A program made the position numbers and the translations under genes. A stretch of 64,000 nt of DNA, taken from NCBI RefSeq assembly GCF_000744935.1, contig NZ_JQMW01000011.1:124001-188000 (forward strand). Direction: 5' to 3'. The notes beneath the pieces were generated by a model. The model searched no databases and had not been told where the DNA came from. It was given only the letters and a program-made list of their open reading frames with translations. This document shows, piece by piece, positions 1-8,701 of this stretch (position 1 is its first letter; every line of letters begins with the position of its first letter). The DNA comes from Clostridium sp. KNHs214. GTDB taxonomy: Bacteria; Bacillota; Clostridia; Clostridiales; Clostridiaceae.

Positions 1-23
1 AACACAAAAAGGATGCTGATAAA

Positions 24-163
24 ATGAGAAAAAGTTATTTAAAACAATTACCTTCGTGGTACTATTTGGATTTATGCTTCAGGTAGATATTATTGAAGAC
101 ATAAGAGATGAAAGATTTATTATAGAAGATAGTTGGGATAACCCACTTTTTGTGAAAACTTAA
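24..163 (+). pseudogene. Frameshifted small membrane-type ORF
   Basis: An ATG at 24 follows an AAGGA-type ribosome binding site (9-13) but its frame closes after about 20 codons. Adding one A to the A5 run at 29-33 would join it to a second frame that runs to the TAA at 161-163. The joined product would be about 46 residues, with a hydrophobic stretch (TITFVVLFGFM) followed by an acidic tail ending DNPLFVKT. I recognise no family. It is either a one-base frameshift or a sequencing error in a homopolymer. Confidence 0.3.
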
Positions 164-189
164 AATAAAAATAAAATTGGAAATTATTT

Positions 190-262
190 ATTAAGGTTTC
201 ATGGGGTAGGGGAAAGTGTAGCTATTTTTGCGACCTATCGGTCTGTGGGCTTACCAGCCCTT
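190..262 (+). other. Compact GC-rich island with two hairpins
   Basis: In very AT-rich surroundings this stretch holds GGGGTAGGGG (203-212) and two adjacent perfect hairpins: GACC-TATC-GGTC (232-243) and GGGCT-TACC-AGCCC (247-260), followed by TTTAATTAAG. It looks like a structured RNA, but it matches no riboswitch class I can name. The strand is assumed from the T-rich 3' side. Confidence 0.3.
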
Positions 263-283
263 TAATTAAGTGTAAAAAAATAC

Positions 284-316
284 AATTCCAGTAAAAATAA
301 AATTTTTACTGGAATT
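284..316 (+). terminator. Perfect 15-bp hairpin, probable terminator
   Basis: AATTCCAGTAAAAAT and its exact complement ATTTTTACTGGAATT are separated by three bases. The stem is mostly A/T with a short GC core. It ends the transcript that would contain the small ORF and the structured island upstream. Confidence 0.45.
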
Positions 317-609
317 TAGGTGCGAAATCTCTGATTTTTTTAAACCTATTACCTAGTGGCCTTTTCATATATAGAAATCCCCTTAAAAGCTCTTTAATTA
401 TATATATAAAATAGTATACTTAATAATATACTATAAAAATTCTCCATAAATTTAATATTTAAACTTTGACATTTATATTTTAAATACATAACTGAGAATT
501 AGCGTTCAACATCTAGCATCTAGCCAATTATAATTTACAACAAAAAAATACTGCACAATTAAAAAATATTAATAGAAAATTAAATATTATATAGAAAGGA
601 TGATTTAAA
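317..609. other. AT-rich gap upstream of the DUF2284 gene
   Basis: No coding frame or strong structure is visible. The stretch contains the short motif CATCTAGCATCTAGCC (near 510), which resembles the CTAGCA-type short repeats found after gatD and ftsH. Confidence 0.4.
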
Positions 610-1221
610 ATGAATGATTTCCCTATAAATTATAAGGTAGCAGAAACTACCATAGATAAGCTTTTAAAATTCTTTAAAAAATCTACTATACGTGGCTATT
701 GCAAAAATTGTCCAAACTTCCAAAAGGTTTGGTCCTGTCCTCCCTATGATTTTTCGGAAGAAGAGTATATACACAATTATAAATTTGCGTATATAATTGG
801 TGCTAAACTAAATTACAGTGACATAAGAGAATATGTAGACAAACTTATTTGCAATAGTATGGATAATATTCACATATCAACAGATATTTACTATAAACTT
901 AGGGGAATTGTGGATAAAAATATGTTTTCTATGGAAAACTTATATAATGATTCAAAAATACTTTTAGGGGGTAAATGCACTTTATGCAATGAGTGTGCAA
1001 GAGAAAAAAATAGCCCTTGCCTTCACCAGGATAAATTAAGATATTCCCTAGAAAGCTTAGGCTTTGAAGTTTCTTCAATAACAGAAAATATTCTAAAGGA
1101 TAAGATAATATTTACAGGAGATTCTCTTCCACCATACTGTCTGTCCATATATGCACTTTTCTCAAAGGAACAGCTTTCAACAAAAGAGTTAGAAATGCAA
1201 TTAACAAGTAGTGTACATTAA
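610..1221 (+). CDS. DUF2284 family predicted metal-binding protein
   Basis: The protein has 203 residues. Two cysteine clusters define it: C31-x2-C34 with C43 in a WSCPP motif, and a C-terminal CTLCNECA run (C123, C126, C129) followed by C137 and H139. This pattern is typical of DUF2284 proteins, which are predicted to bind a metal or an Fe-S cluster in the cytoplasm. Their biochemical role is unknown. The ATG at 610 is preceded by GAAAGGATG with good spacing. The gene stands alone and is followed by a strong terminator. No signal peptide or membrane segment is present. The family call is firm and the function is open. Confidence 0.8.
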   Translation: MNDFPINYKVAETTIDKLLKFFKKSTIRGYCKNCPNFQKVWSCPPYDFSEEEYIHNYKFAYIIGAKLNYSDIREYVDKLICNSMDNIHISTDIYYKLRGIVDKNMFSMENLYNDSKILLGGKCTLCNECAREKNSPCLHQDKLRYSLESLGFEVSSITENILKDKIIFTGDSLPPYCLSIYALFSKEQLSTKELEMQLTSSVH

Positions 1222-1291
1222 TATTAAGCATTGAGTGCTACTCATTTTTAATTATCTACTGAAATATAAATCTGCGAACTACAAGTAAATT

Positions 1292-1341
1292 AAAAACCAT
1301 GCACATAAAGAAATTTATTTTCTCATTTATGCATGGTTTTT
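1292..1341 (+). terminator. Rho-independent terminator after the DUF2284 gene
   Basis: AAAAACCATGCA (1292-1303) pairs with TGCATGGTTTTT (1330-1341). The T-rich arm gives the U-tract for rightward transcripts, and the A-rich arm gives one for leftward transcripts from the PHP gene, so it could work both ways. Confidence 0.7.
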
Positions 1342-1368
1342 GTATTTTACATCACTTTTATAAATTTA

Positions 1369-1499
1369 TTTATCCGATGACTACCTGCCGTAACACTCCC
1401 ACTTCTAACAAAGTGGGAGATAACGGCAGCTACGTCCCTGGATAACGATTTCTAACCTTCAGTTGGAGTAAAAACTCCATCTGAAGCTAAGAGCTCTAT
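1369..1499 (+). repeat. Structured dispersed repeat, family A, copy 1
   Basis: This is about 130 bp, nearly identical to 4783-4917. It begins TTTATCCGATGAC and contains two nested hairpins. The first is CTGCCGT/ACGGCAG enclosing CTCCCACTT/AAGTGGGAG. The second is CTTCAG/CTGAAG enclosing TGGAGT/ACTCCA. TTATCC and GGATAA bracket the first hairpin. It touches the 3' end of the leftward PHP gene. Confidence 0.75.
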
Positions 1500-2137
1500 T
1501 TATTGTAGCCCATATATAAATCTATATCCTTAAATCCCTCTTCTGTTTTCATAACAGGATGAAAATTGCCATCTTTTATTGCTTGAATAAAATCTTTTTC
1601 ATCCTTAATGTCTGTTAAAAATCTTGTAGCATAAGTTCCTATCTTATCTATAATATGTGCATCACTAGCTCCAACACAAGGTATTCCTAACTCTACTGCT
1701 AAAGTAAAACCCTGAAGATTATGATGTGGTAAAGTACTTCCATTAAAAGTTTCTATGGCATTTAAGTATTTAGTTCTTCTTATGTTTTCTCCTAAGCCCC
1801 TATTATTATTTCTAAAAGGGTGAGCACTTATAGCTATTCCACCTTTTTCTTGAACCATCTCTGTAAGTTCCCAAGCATGAATTTTTTTCTCTGGTAACTT
1901 ATCCATTCCAAAAACTAAAACATCTCCCTCGTGGGTCAATATTTCTGCACCCACTATAACTGTAAAGTTCATTTTTTTAGCTACTTCTTTAGCCTCTTTC
2001 CTAATAAAATCATTATCATGATCTGTTATACAAATTCCATCTAATCCTATTTTTTTAGCTTGTTCAATAACTTCTTCTAATGTCATTTTGCTATCAGAAG
2101 AATACTTACTCTCATGAATATGTGTATCTATAATCAT
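1496..2137 (-). CDS. PHP domain metal-dependent phosphoesterase
   Basis: This 213-residue protein has the PHP metal-site pattern in order: H6-x-H8 with E9 in DTHIHE, D39-H40 in TDHD, E65 in GAE, H106 in SAHPF, and D159 with H161 in GASDAH. These residues normally hold a two- or three-metal cluster that hydrolyses phosphoesters. The length suits a stand-alone PHP hydrolase such as those acting on nucleotides or histidinol phosphate, but the substrate cannot be read from sequence. There is no membrane segment or partner gene. It runs leftward and ends against repeat family A. The family is firm, the substrate unknown. Confidence 0.8.
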   Translation of the reverse strand: MIIDTHIHESKYSSDSKMTLEEVIEQAKKIGLDGICITDHDNDFIRKEAKEVAKKMNFTVIVGAEILTHEGDVLVFGMDKLPEKKIHAWELTEMVQEKGGIAISAHPFRNNNRGLGENIRRTKYLNAIETFNGSTLPHHNLQGFTLAVELGIPCVGASDAHIIDKIGTYATRFLTDIKDEKDFIQAIKDGNFHPVMKTEEGFKDIDLYMGYNK

Positions 2138-2522
2138 TTTATCAACTCCATTCCATGTCTCTTATAGCACCTGTTGTATATAAGTAAATTAATTTTATTA
2201 TCCTGTAGGCATTTTCTAGACTACTATATGGATTACCTAAATATGAGTTATAAATATAATTTATAATAAATAATTTAAATGACATTATTTATTACAATTT
2301 GATTTTTATAAAAAATAACTTTACAAAACCACGTTAAACTACCATTAATTTATATTTTCTTTTTAATTAAGACATTTTTCTATCAATTATATTTATTTTT
2401 TACATACCCGCAACAAGAATTTTAGCACATAAATTATTACTTTCAATTCTTATTACAAATTACTATTGTTTACTCTATTTTTATTGATTTTTTAAATACA
2501 TCTTTAAATAAATAAAAAATAA
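2138..2522. other. AT-rich gap between the PHP and TPR genes
   Basis: I see no coding frame, repeat copy or convincing hairpin here. It must carry the leftward promoter of the PHP gene, which I could not place with confidence. Confidence 0.4.
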
Positions 2523-2551
2523 GAACTGAGTATATATAAATTACTCAGTTC
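2523..2551 (-). terminator. Terminator of the TPR gene
   Basis: GAACTGAGTA pairs with TACTCAGTTC across a nine-base loop. Read leftward, the stem is followed by a T-rich run (TTATTTTTTATTT). It lies about 90 bp past the stop of the leftward TPR gene. Confidence 0.7.
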
Positions 2552-2640
2552 CTAAACTATACTAATTAAAATACTACCTATTAAATAATATATTTTTTAT
2601 ACTTGTATTGCAAATTCACTATCATTTTATGCCTACTTTC

Positions 2641-4296
2641 CTAATAAAATAAAGTTAACTCAGGAATTTCAATAGTAGAGCTATTTGCACTTTTATATTG
2701 TTCGTGAAGTCTCTTGATCTTTTGGAAGTTCTTTTCTATAATATCAAAGGAACTTGATGGGTATCCTTTAATTTTCTTTGCTCCTTCGTAGGCCTTATTC
2801 ATAGTAGAAAATCCATTTTCTACATCTGATGCTCCGATAATATAATAAACAGCTATATTATTTAAAGTTAAAAGATCTTCTTTATCCTCAGCATAAGCCT
2901 TGTCTAAAAATTCTTTAGCCTCCTTATATTTTCCCTTATAAGAATAAAAAACTGAAAGAGTTCTGTAATATTTGGTTTCTGTTGGATTTAATTTAATACA
3001 CTGTTTTAAAATTTCTTCACCTTTGGAATTATTATTATCTAAATATATAGTGGCAATATTATACTTAATTTCACTATTGTCCTTATTCAATTTTTCTGCA
3101 ATCTGGTAGTATTTTATAGAATTATCCATGTCGCCTTGAACAGACCAAAAATAATTTCCTGCATTCATCATTATATTGTGGTTAAAAGGCTCTCTATAAA
3201 AGGCTTCCGAGTAATGTGCAACAACTGAGTTGCTATTTTTATTTTCACCTAGTATTTCTGGCATTAAATATCCATAATTATCTGTATATAAAGGATTTTC
3301 TTCTATGGATTTTAAGCAGTACTCCTTGGCTTTATCCTTTTGCTCCTTTTTTAAATAATACCACGCTATGGAATGATTAGCTGCATAACTATCCTTGTAC
3401 TTTTCTTTAAGTTTTTCTTCTACCTTTTTCGCATTATGAAAATCTCCTACATTACTATATATAGATAACTTTATCATATTACAGCTTAAACTTTCTTTAT
3501 CTATATTCTCATCTCTTAAAAGTTTTAATGCCTCTTCACAGTTTTCAGGTTTTAAAGAATAAACCTTCGCAAGCCAAAGTTTGTACATAATACTTTCTTC
3601 TTTTTCTTTAGTCCCTTTTTTAAGAGTATTTATCTTATTTACAGTTTTAGTAAAATTAGAAGTTGCCATTTGAGAAATAGTATCATAAATTACTATATTA
3701 TCCTTATCTTTTTTATAAGCTTCCTTTAAACTATCTATTCCCTTATCCACATCTCCAATAGCTATGCATAATTTACCATACTCAGCTAAATCCTCTGAAT
3801 ACTTTTTGCTTATAGGGTAATTATTTAAAAGTTCCCTAGCTTTATTGCTTTGCCCTTCCATATGGTATAAAGTTATCATATGATTTAATATTATTTTATT
3901 TTTAGGGTATAATTTTACCCCTTCTTCTCCTTCTTTTAAAGCCTCCTTATATTTTCCTTCTATGAAATAATTGGACATTACATAAGAAAGTGCCTCTTGA
4001 TTTTTTGTATATTTCATGGCTTTCACTTTATCCATGTATTCTTTAGATTTCTTTTCATCGCCCTTTATGTAATATATCCTGCTTATTTTTGCATAATATA
4101 AGGGCTCCTTCTTTTTTTTATTAGCTAAATCATTATATTTTACTATGGATTCATCATATTTTCCCTGCAAAAATAAACTTTGTGCATTTTTCTTCTCTCT
4201 TTTAATTAATTTAACTTCCCTTATATTTATAGCTATTAAAATTAATAGTATTGCAGCTCCGAGAGCAAGCCATTGCTTTTTTCCAATTTTCATCAT
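2641..4296 (-). CDS. Membrane-anchored TPR repeat protein
   Basis: The product has about 551 residues, with a single N-terminal hydrophobic helix (near residues 8-25, LALGAAILLILIAINI) and then tandem TPR-like helix pairs to the end, such as FLQGKYDESIVKYNDLA and YSYKGKYKEAKEFLDKAY. The N-in anchor without a signal peptidase site suggests the TPR domain lies outside the membrane and acts as a protein-binding scaffold. I chose the ATG at 4296 over the GTG nine bases upstream because GAGGTGAG sits six bases before it. No catalytic domain is visible and the partner is unknown. The gene is monocistronic, with a terminator at 2523-2551. Confidence 0.7.
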   Translation of the reverse strand: MMKIGKKQWLALGAAILLILIAINIREVKLIKREKKNAQSLFLQGKYDESIVKYNDLANKKKKEPLYYAKISRIYYIKGDEKKSKEYMDKVKAMKYTKNQEALSYVMSNYFIEGKYKEALKEGEEGVKLYPKNKIILNHMITLYHMEGQSNKARELLNNYPISKKYSEDLAEYGKLCIAIGDVDKGIDSLKEAYKKDKDNIVIYDTISQMATSNFTKTVNKINTLKKGTKEKEESIMYKLWLAKVYSLKPENCEEALKLLRDENIDKESLSCNMIKLSIYSNVGDFHNAKKVEEKLKEKYKDSYAANHSIAWYYLKKEQKDKAKEYCLKSIEENPLYTDNYGYLMPEILGENKNSNSVVAHYSEAFYREPFNHNIMMNAGNYFWSVQGDMDNSIKYYQIAEKLNKDNSEIKYNIATIYLDNNNSKGEEILKQCIKLNPTETKYYRTLSVFYSYKGKYKEAKEFLDKAYAEDKEDLLTLNNIAVYYIIGASDVENGFSTMNKAYEGAKKIKGYPSSSFDIIEKNFQKIKRLHEQYKSANSSTIEIPELTLFY

Positions 4297-4426
4297 AAAA
4301 CTCACCTCTTTATTATTTTATCAGAAAATTTCAACAAAGTCATAGATTTTTCAATAATAACCTTTTAATGTGAAATTTAAAATGCAAAATTTAAATTGAA
4401 GATTGAAATAAGTTTCAAATTTGGTA

Positions 4427-4577
4427 AGGTACATTCATATAAATAACAAGTCAAAGATGCTGGTATATTTTGTGTCAGACAAGGAAGCCGATTACGCCTT
4501 TAATAGAACTATCAGTGGAACCTGCTGACGCAAAATAGACTAGCATACACTGACTTGTTATTTATTTGAATGTACCT
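4427..4577 (+). repeat. MITE-like palindromic repeat, family 1, copy 1
   Basis: It begins AGGTACATTCATATAAATAA and ends with the inverted TTATTTATTTGAATGTACCT. The arms continue inward with AACAAGTCA, a GATGCTGGTATATTTTGTGTC-like tract and its rough complement. The whole 151 bp therefore folds on itself, with a divergent centre. It shares ends with 28300-28458 and 30028-30182 and has no ORF. Confidence 0.8.
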
Positions 4578-4782
4578 AAAAATTTATTTGAATGTGCTTA
4601 ACTGCGAAAGTTCAATTATAATGAACATGTAAATAAAAATTTATAAATTACTATACAATAAAGGGCACTATTACATAGACTTTTATATGTTAATATTATA
4701 AAATTATATTTGTATAGTCACTAGTAAATTTCTACGCTGTAGTCATAGATGATTTTTTGAACTTTATGCTAATTTTATTTAA

Positions 4783-4917
4783 TTTATCCGATGACTACCT
4801 GCCGTAACACTCCCACTTCTAACAAAGTGGGAGATAACGGCAGCTACGTCCCTGGATAACGATCTCTAACCTTCAGTTGGAGTAAAAACTCCATCTGAAG
4901 CTAAGAGCTCTGTTTAT
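4783..4917 (+). repeat. Structured dispersed repeat, family A, copy 2
   Basis: It matches 1369-1499 at nearly every base (for example GATCTCTAAC for GATTTCTAAC). Both nested hairpins are kept. It ends 67 bp before the CapA-like start codon in the sense orientation, so it would be part of that gene's leader if transcription starts upstream of it. Confidence 0.75.
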
Positions 4918-4984
4918 ATAGAATACTAATTCTTTTTAATTCTATAATACTAGTGTAATCATTTATTAATAAAGGGGGATAAAA

Positions 4985-6196
4985 ATGGGAGTTAGACAAA
5001 CTAGGAGAAAGCATAAATTAAAAATAAAAAATATTAAAAGATTTTTTCTTTCTTCAGCCTTATCCTTATTGATACTTATATTGATTTTTGCAGTTATATA
5101 TAGCAAATTAGGAGATAAAAAAGTTTCTAAAAATACTAATGGAAATAAGGGTATTTCCACAGAAAATAAAGACAAAACTAATAAAAAAGGAACCTCCTCA
5201 AAGGATAAAAAAGCATCAAAGGAAGAAAATAAAGAGGATACTTATTCAGAAGTTTTAATAAATTCTGTGGGAGATTGCACTATAGGTACAGATACTAAAT
5301 TTGCATATAGCACTAGTCTTCCTTGCATGCTAGAAAAAAATAATAATGACTTTTCCTACTTTTTCAAAAATGTATCTAGCATATTCAAAAACGATGATCT
5401 TACTATCGCTAATTTAGAAACTACTTTTACTAATGCCACTGTTAAGAAACAAAAGAATTTTAACTTTAAAGCCGATCCTTCTTATGCCAAAGCGCTAAAA
5501 TTAGGTTCTATTGAATCTGTAAATATTTCAAATAATCATATATATGATTATTTAGATAAGGGTTTTCAAGATACAAAACAAGCCCTAAAAACTCAACAAA
5601 TACTTTACTTTGGAGAAGGCGAAAAAGTTATTAAAAATATTAAAGGTGAAAATTTTGGTCTTCTTGGTTATCAAGCCTGGTCAGGTAGCAAAGAATTTTT
5701 AAATAAATTAAAAAAGGACATAAATGAATTAAAAAGTAAAAACTGCACAGTTATTATAAATTTTCATTGGGGAGCAGAAAGACAATATGAGCCAAATGCT
5801 ACTCAAAAAAATATAGCTCATTTTGCCATAGACAACGGTGCTGACCTTATAATAGGCCATCATTCTCATGTGATTCAAGCTATAGAAAAGTATAAGAATA
5901 AAATAATATGCTATAGCATGGGAATTTTCTGCTTTGGTGGAAATTCCAACCCTAGTGATAAAGATACATTTATATTAGGAACCAAATTTAAATTTAAAGA
6001 CCATAAGCTTCAGGGTTACGAAACTAAAATTATTCCTTGCAGCATATCTTCAAAAAGCAATATCAATGACTACTGTCCAACACCAGCTAAAGGTTCTGAA
6101 AAGGAAAGAATTTTAAATAAAATTAAAAATCTCTCCCCCACTTATAAAAATAATATAAAAGATGAATTTCTTTCTGTGGCAAGCAGCAAACAGTAA
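4985..6196 (+). CDS. CapA family (PGA_cap) metallophosphoesterase-like protein
   Basis: The product has 403 residues. A basic N-terminus is followed by one membrane helix (about 20-40), a lysine/threonine-rich linker (about 44-85), then a CapA domain. Visible landmarks are the SVGDCTIG start strand (about 94-101), NLETTF (about 143), NISNNHIYD, NFHWGAERQY and IIGHHSHVIQ, which carry the conserved Asp, Glu, Asn, His and Trp residues. CapA proteins are best known from poly-gamma-glutamate capsule synthesis, but no capB or capC lies here, so a general extracellular wall-linked role is more likely. AAAGGGGG precedes the ATG. It is followed in the same direction by the lipid II amidation genes murT and gatD. 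Confidence 0.8.
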   Translation: MGVRQTRRKHKLKIKNIKRFFLSSALSLLILILIFAVIYSKLGDKKVSKNTNGNKGISTENKDKTNKKGTSSKDKKASKEENKEDTYSEVLINSVGDCTIGTDTKFAYSTSLPCMLEKNNNDFSYFFKNVSSIFKNDDLTIANLETTFTNATVKKQKNFNFKADPSYAKALKLGSIESVNISNNHIYDYLDKGFQDTKQALKTQQILYFGEGEKVIKNIKGENFGLLGYQAWSGSKEFLNKLKKDINELKSKNCTVIINFHWGAERQYEPNATQKNIAHFAIDNGADLIIGHHSHVIQAIEKYKNKIICYSMGIFCFGGNSNPSDKDTFILGTKFKFKDHKLQGYETKIIPCSISSKSNINDYCPTPAKGSEKERILNKIKNLSPTYKNNIKDEFLSVASSKQ

Positions 6197-6314
6197 TAAA
6201 TTTAAAGTAAATTCAATGCTTTACTTCTGATCTTTTTATATAATTATGAAACAATAATAAATTAAAACTAAAGAAAATATATCCACGGAATTATAAATTC
6301 CTATAAACAAAGGG

Positions 6315-7673
6315 GTGTTTAAAATTAAGACAAAAGAATTTTTCAGCATAATAATTTCAAAAATAGTTCTAAAACTTTCCAAAACTTTTTTAAAAGGGGG
6401 AAGTAATTTCCCAGGAAAAGTGGCATTAAAAATATGTCCTGATATTTTAAAAACCATTGGTGCTGGCTATAATGTAATAATAGTCACTGGTACCAATGGA
6501 AAAACTACCACTACTAGTATGATACACAATGTATTAGAGGCTTCTGGGAAAAATGTAATTACAAATAATACGGGAGCAAATATGTTACCTGGAGTAGTGG
6601 CGTGTTTTGTAGAAAATTTTTCTTTCAAAAGAAAAAATGAAGATGTATTCGCTGTAATGGAAGTGGATGAAGCCAATGTAAAATTCATAACTAAATATTT
6701 AAAACCTGAAATAATAACTATAACAAACCTATTTAGAGATCAACTAGATAGATATGGTGAAGTGTATACTACTTTAAATAAAATACTTGAAGGAGTTAAT
6801 CTTTCACCTAAATCAAAGCTTGTTTTAAATGGTGATGAATCTTTACTTGGAGATTTAGAATTAGAAAATCCAGTAATATACTATGGATTTAAAACAGCAC
6901 TAGATAAAAACAAAAAAATAGATGTAAACGCAGATGCTAAGTTCTGTAAAAAATGCAAAGCTCCATACAAATATAACTTCATAACTTACAATCATTTAGG
7001 AGATTACTATTGTGACAACTGCGGATTTAAAAGACCTGAACTTAAATACTATGTAGATGAGTTTTCAGAAATAACACCTTCCTATTCTCTAGTAAATATA
7101 AACGGAAAGGAAGTTTCTATAAATCAGCCTGGTACCTATAATATATATAATGGTCTTTGCGCCTACTCTATATGTAGAGAATTGGAAATAGAAGAAGATA
7201 ACATAATAAATTCTTTGAAAAATCAACAAAGCTCCTTTGGAAGACAAGAAGAAATAAATATAGAGGGCAAGGAAATTAAAATTATTCTAGTTAAAAATCC
7301 TGCTGGTTATGATGAAGCCCTTAACACCATAATTTTAAATAAGACTTCCTTAGATATGTGTTTCCTCTTAAATGATAATTATGCAGATGGAAGGGATGTA
7401 TCTTGGATTTGGGATGTAAACTTTGAAAAACTTAAAGACTTGTCCATAGGAAAAATTTTCATATCCGGCTCAAGACTTTACGATATGGCCATACGATTAA
7501 AAATAGCTGGTTTAGACCAAAATAAATTTGCACTATGTGAAATTGGAGAAGAACTACTTGAAAACATAAAAAATTCTCCAAATAGCAAAGTATACATTTT
7601 AGCTACTTACACAGCCATGATTGATTTTAGAAAATTCCTTCACAGTAAAGGATATATAAATAAACTGTGGTAA
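6315..7673 (+). CDS. murT: Lipid II isoglutaminyl synthase, MurT subunit
   Basis: MurT and GatD form the enzyme that amidates the alpha-carboxyl of D-Glu in lipid II in the cytoplasm. The 452-residue product has a Mur ligase centre with P-loop GTNGKTTT (about 59-66), the VMEVDE acidic motif, NLFRDQLDRYGE, a four-cysteine ribbon (CKKC and CDNC, about 215-240), and a C-terminal DUF1727 region that contacts GatD. The start is uncertain. A GTG at 6315 lies inside the strong AAAGGGGTG binding site, so it has no separate site of its own. An ATT at 6324 lies six bases downstream of that site. gatD follows in the same direction. Confidence 0.92.
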   Translation: MFKIKTKEFFSIIISKIVLKLSKTFLKGGSNFPGKVALKICPDILKTIGAGYNVIIVTGTNGKTTTTSMIHNVLEASGKNVITNNTGANMLPGVVACFVENFSFKRKNEDVFAVMEVDEANVKFITKYLKPEIITITNLFRDQLDRYGEVYTTLNKILEGVNLSPKSKLVLNGDESLLGDLELENPVIYYGFKTALDKNKKIDVNADAKFCKKCKAPYKYNFITYNHLGDYYCDNCGFKRPELKYYVDEFSEITPSYSLVNINGKEVSINQPGTYNIYNGLCAYSICRELEIEEDNIINSLKNQQSSFGRQEEINIEGKEIKIILVKNPAGYDEALNTIILNKTSLDMCFLLNDNYADGRDVSWIWDVNFEKLKDLSIGKIFISGSRLYDMAIRLKIAGLDQNKFALCEIGEELLENIKNSPNSKVYILATYTAMIDFRKFLHSKGYINKLW

Positions 7674-7729
7674 TTTTCATATTTAATATCTTAACTTTAA
7701 TATTTATATTGTAAACACAGTTAAAATGT

Positions 7730-7766
7730 CCAGTACTATACCCAAGTATTAGTACTGGGATACTTG
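7730..7766 (+). promoter_or_regulatory. Two overlapping alternative hairpins before gatD
   Basis: CCAGTACTA (7730-7738) pairs with TAGTACTGG (7750-7758). CAAGTAT, in the loop of that hairpin, pairs with ATACTTG (7760-7766). One base between the arms is too short for a pseudoknot, so the two pairings should exclude each other. They lie 45 nt before the gatD start. Confidence 0.35.
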
Positions 7767-7811
7767 AGACTAAAAACTATTACCTTATTTATTAGAAAGA
7801 TGGTGGATTTA

Positions 7812-8552
7812 TTGGAACTAAACATTTGTCATTTATACCCAGACCTTTTAAATGTATACGGAGATATGGGAAACATATTAATATTAAAACACAGAGCTGA
7901 ACAAAGAGGCATTAGAGTTAACGTACTAAATGTTTCTATGGGAGATACTTTTCAAAAAAATGATTATGATATAGTATTCTTCGGCGGTGGTCAAGATTAC
8001 GAGCAATCAATCGTTTCTGAGGATCTTATTAAAAATAAAAAAGATGCTCTAAAAGACTATATTGAAGACGGCAAAGTATTTCTTTCCATATGTGGTGGAT
8101 ACCAGCTTTTAGGTAAATACTACACCACTCCTACAGGAGAAAAATTAAACGGTCTTGATATTTTAGATATATACACAGAGGCAGGAAATACAAGATTTAT
8201 AGGAAACACTGTAATATATAACCCTATATTTAAAGAAACTTACGTAGGTTTTGAAAATCACTCAGGAAGAACTTACATAGGCAAAGCTCTAAAACCATTA
8301 GGTGAAGTTAAGATAGGTTACGGAAACAATGGTGAAGATGGATATGAAGGTTGTATTTACAAAAATACCTTTTGTACTTATTTCCACGGCTCCTTGCTTT
8401 CAAAAAATCCTGAACTAGCCGACAGACTTTTATACACTGCCTTAGAAAACAAATACAAAACCTTTAATTTTCCAGAGTTAGATAACTCTCTAGAAATAAA
8501 AGCAAAAGAATTTATAGTAAAAAGAGAAAATAAGAACCAAAGCAGAGGCTAG
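7812..8552 (+). CDS. gatD: Lipid II isoglutaminyl synthase, GatD glutaminase subunit
   Basis: GatD frees ammonia from glutamine and passes it to MurT for lipid II amidation. The protein is about 247 residues and belongs to the CobB/CobQ-like glutamine amidotransferase group. The nucleophile cysteine is in FLSICGGYQLLG, the catalytic histidine is in YFHGSLL, and the N-terminus NICHLYPDLLNVYGDMGN is typical. I chose the TTG at 7812, because a GGTGG site lies five bases upstream and the family starts at this point; an upstream in-frame TTG at 7764 has no binding site. It follows murT by about 140 bp and ends in a strong terminator. Confidence 0.9.
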   Translation: MELNICHLYPDLLNVYGDMGNILILKHRAEQRGIRVNVLNVSMGDTFQKNDYDIVFFGGGQDYEQSIVSEDLIKNKKDALKDYIEDGKVFLSICGGYQLLGKYYTTPTGEKLNGLDILDIYTEAGNTRFIGNTVIYNPIFKETYVGFENHSGRTYIGKALKPLGEVKIGYGNNGEDGYEGCIYKNTFCTYFHGSLLSKNPELADRLLYTALENKYKTFNFPELDNSLEIKAKEFIVKRENKNQSRG

Positions 8553-8553
8553 T

Positions 8554-8700
8554 GGGCTAGAAAAGCGAAGCTTTTCTAGCCCCTTTTTTAATTAAAAAAT
8601 TTTTCGCTGTGCGAAAAATTCACCTTAACTGGACCCCTAGCACTCTGGCACCCTAGCACACTAATCTCTGCCCCCTAGCACACTAATATCTAGCAAACTA
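8554..8700 (+). repeat. Double-hairpin terminator cassette with CTAGCAC repeats, copy 1
   Basis: GGGCTAGAAAAGC-GAA-GCTTTTCTAGCCC is followed by TTTTTT, making a textbook terminator for gatD. A second hairpin, AATTTTTCGC-TGT-GCGAAAAATT, follows, and then several short CCCTAGCACACTAAT-like units. The same cassette occurs after ftsH at 19265-19441, with both hairpin loops inverted. Confidence 0.8.
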
Positions 8701-8701
8701 A

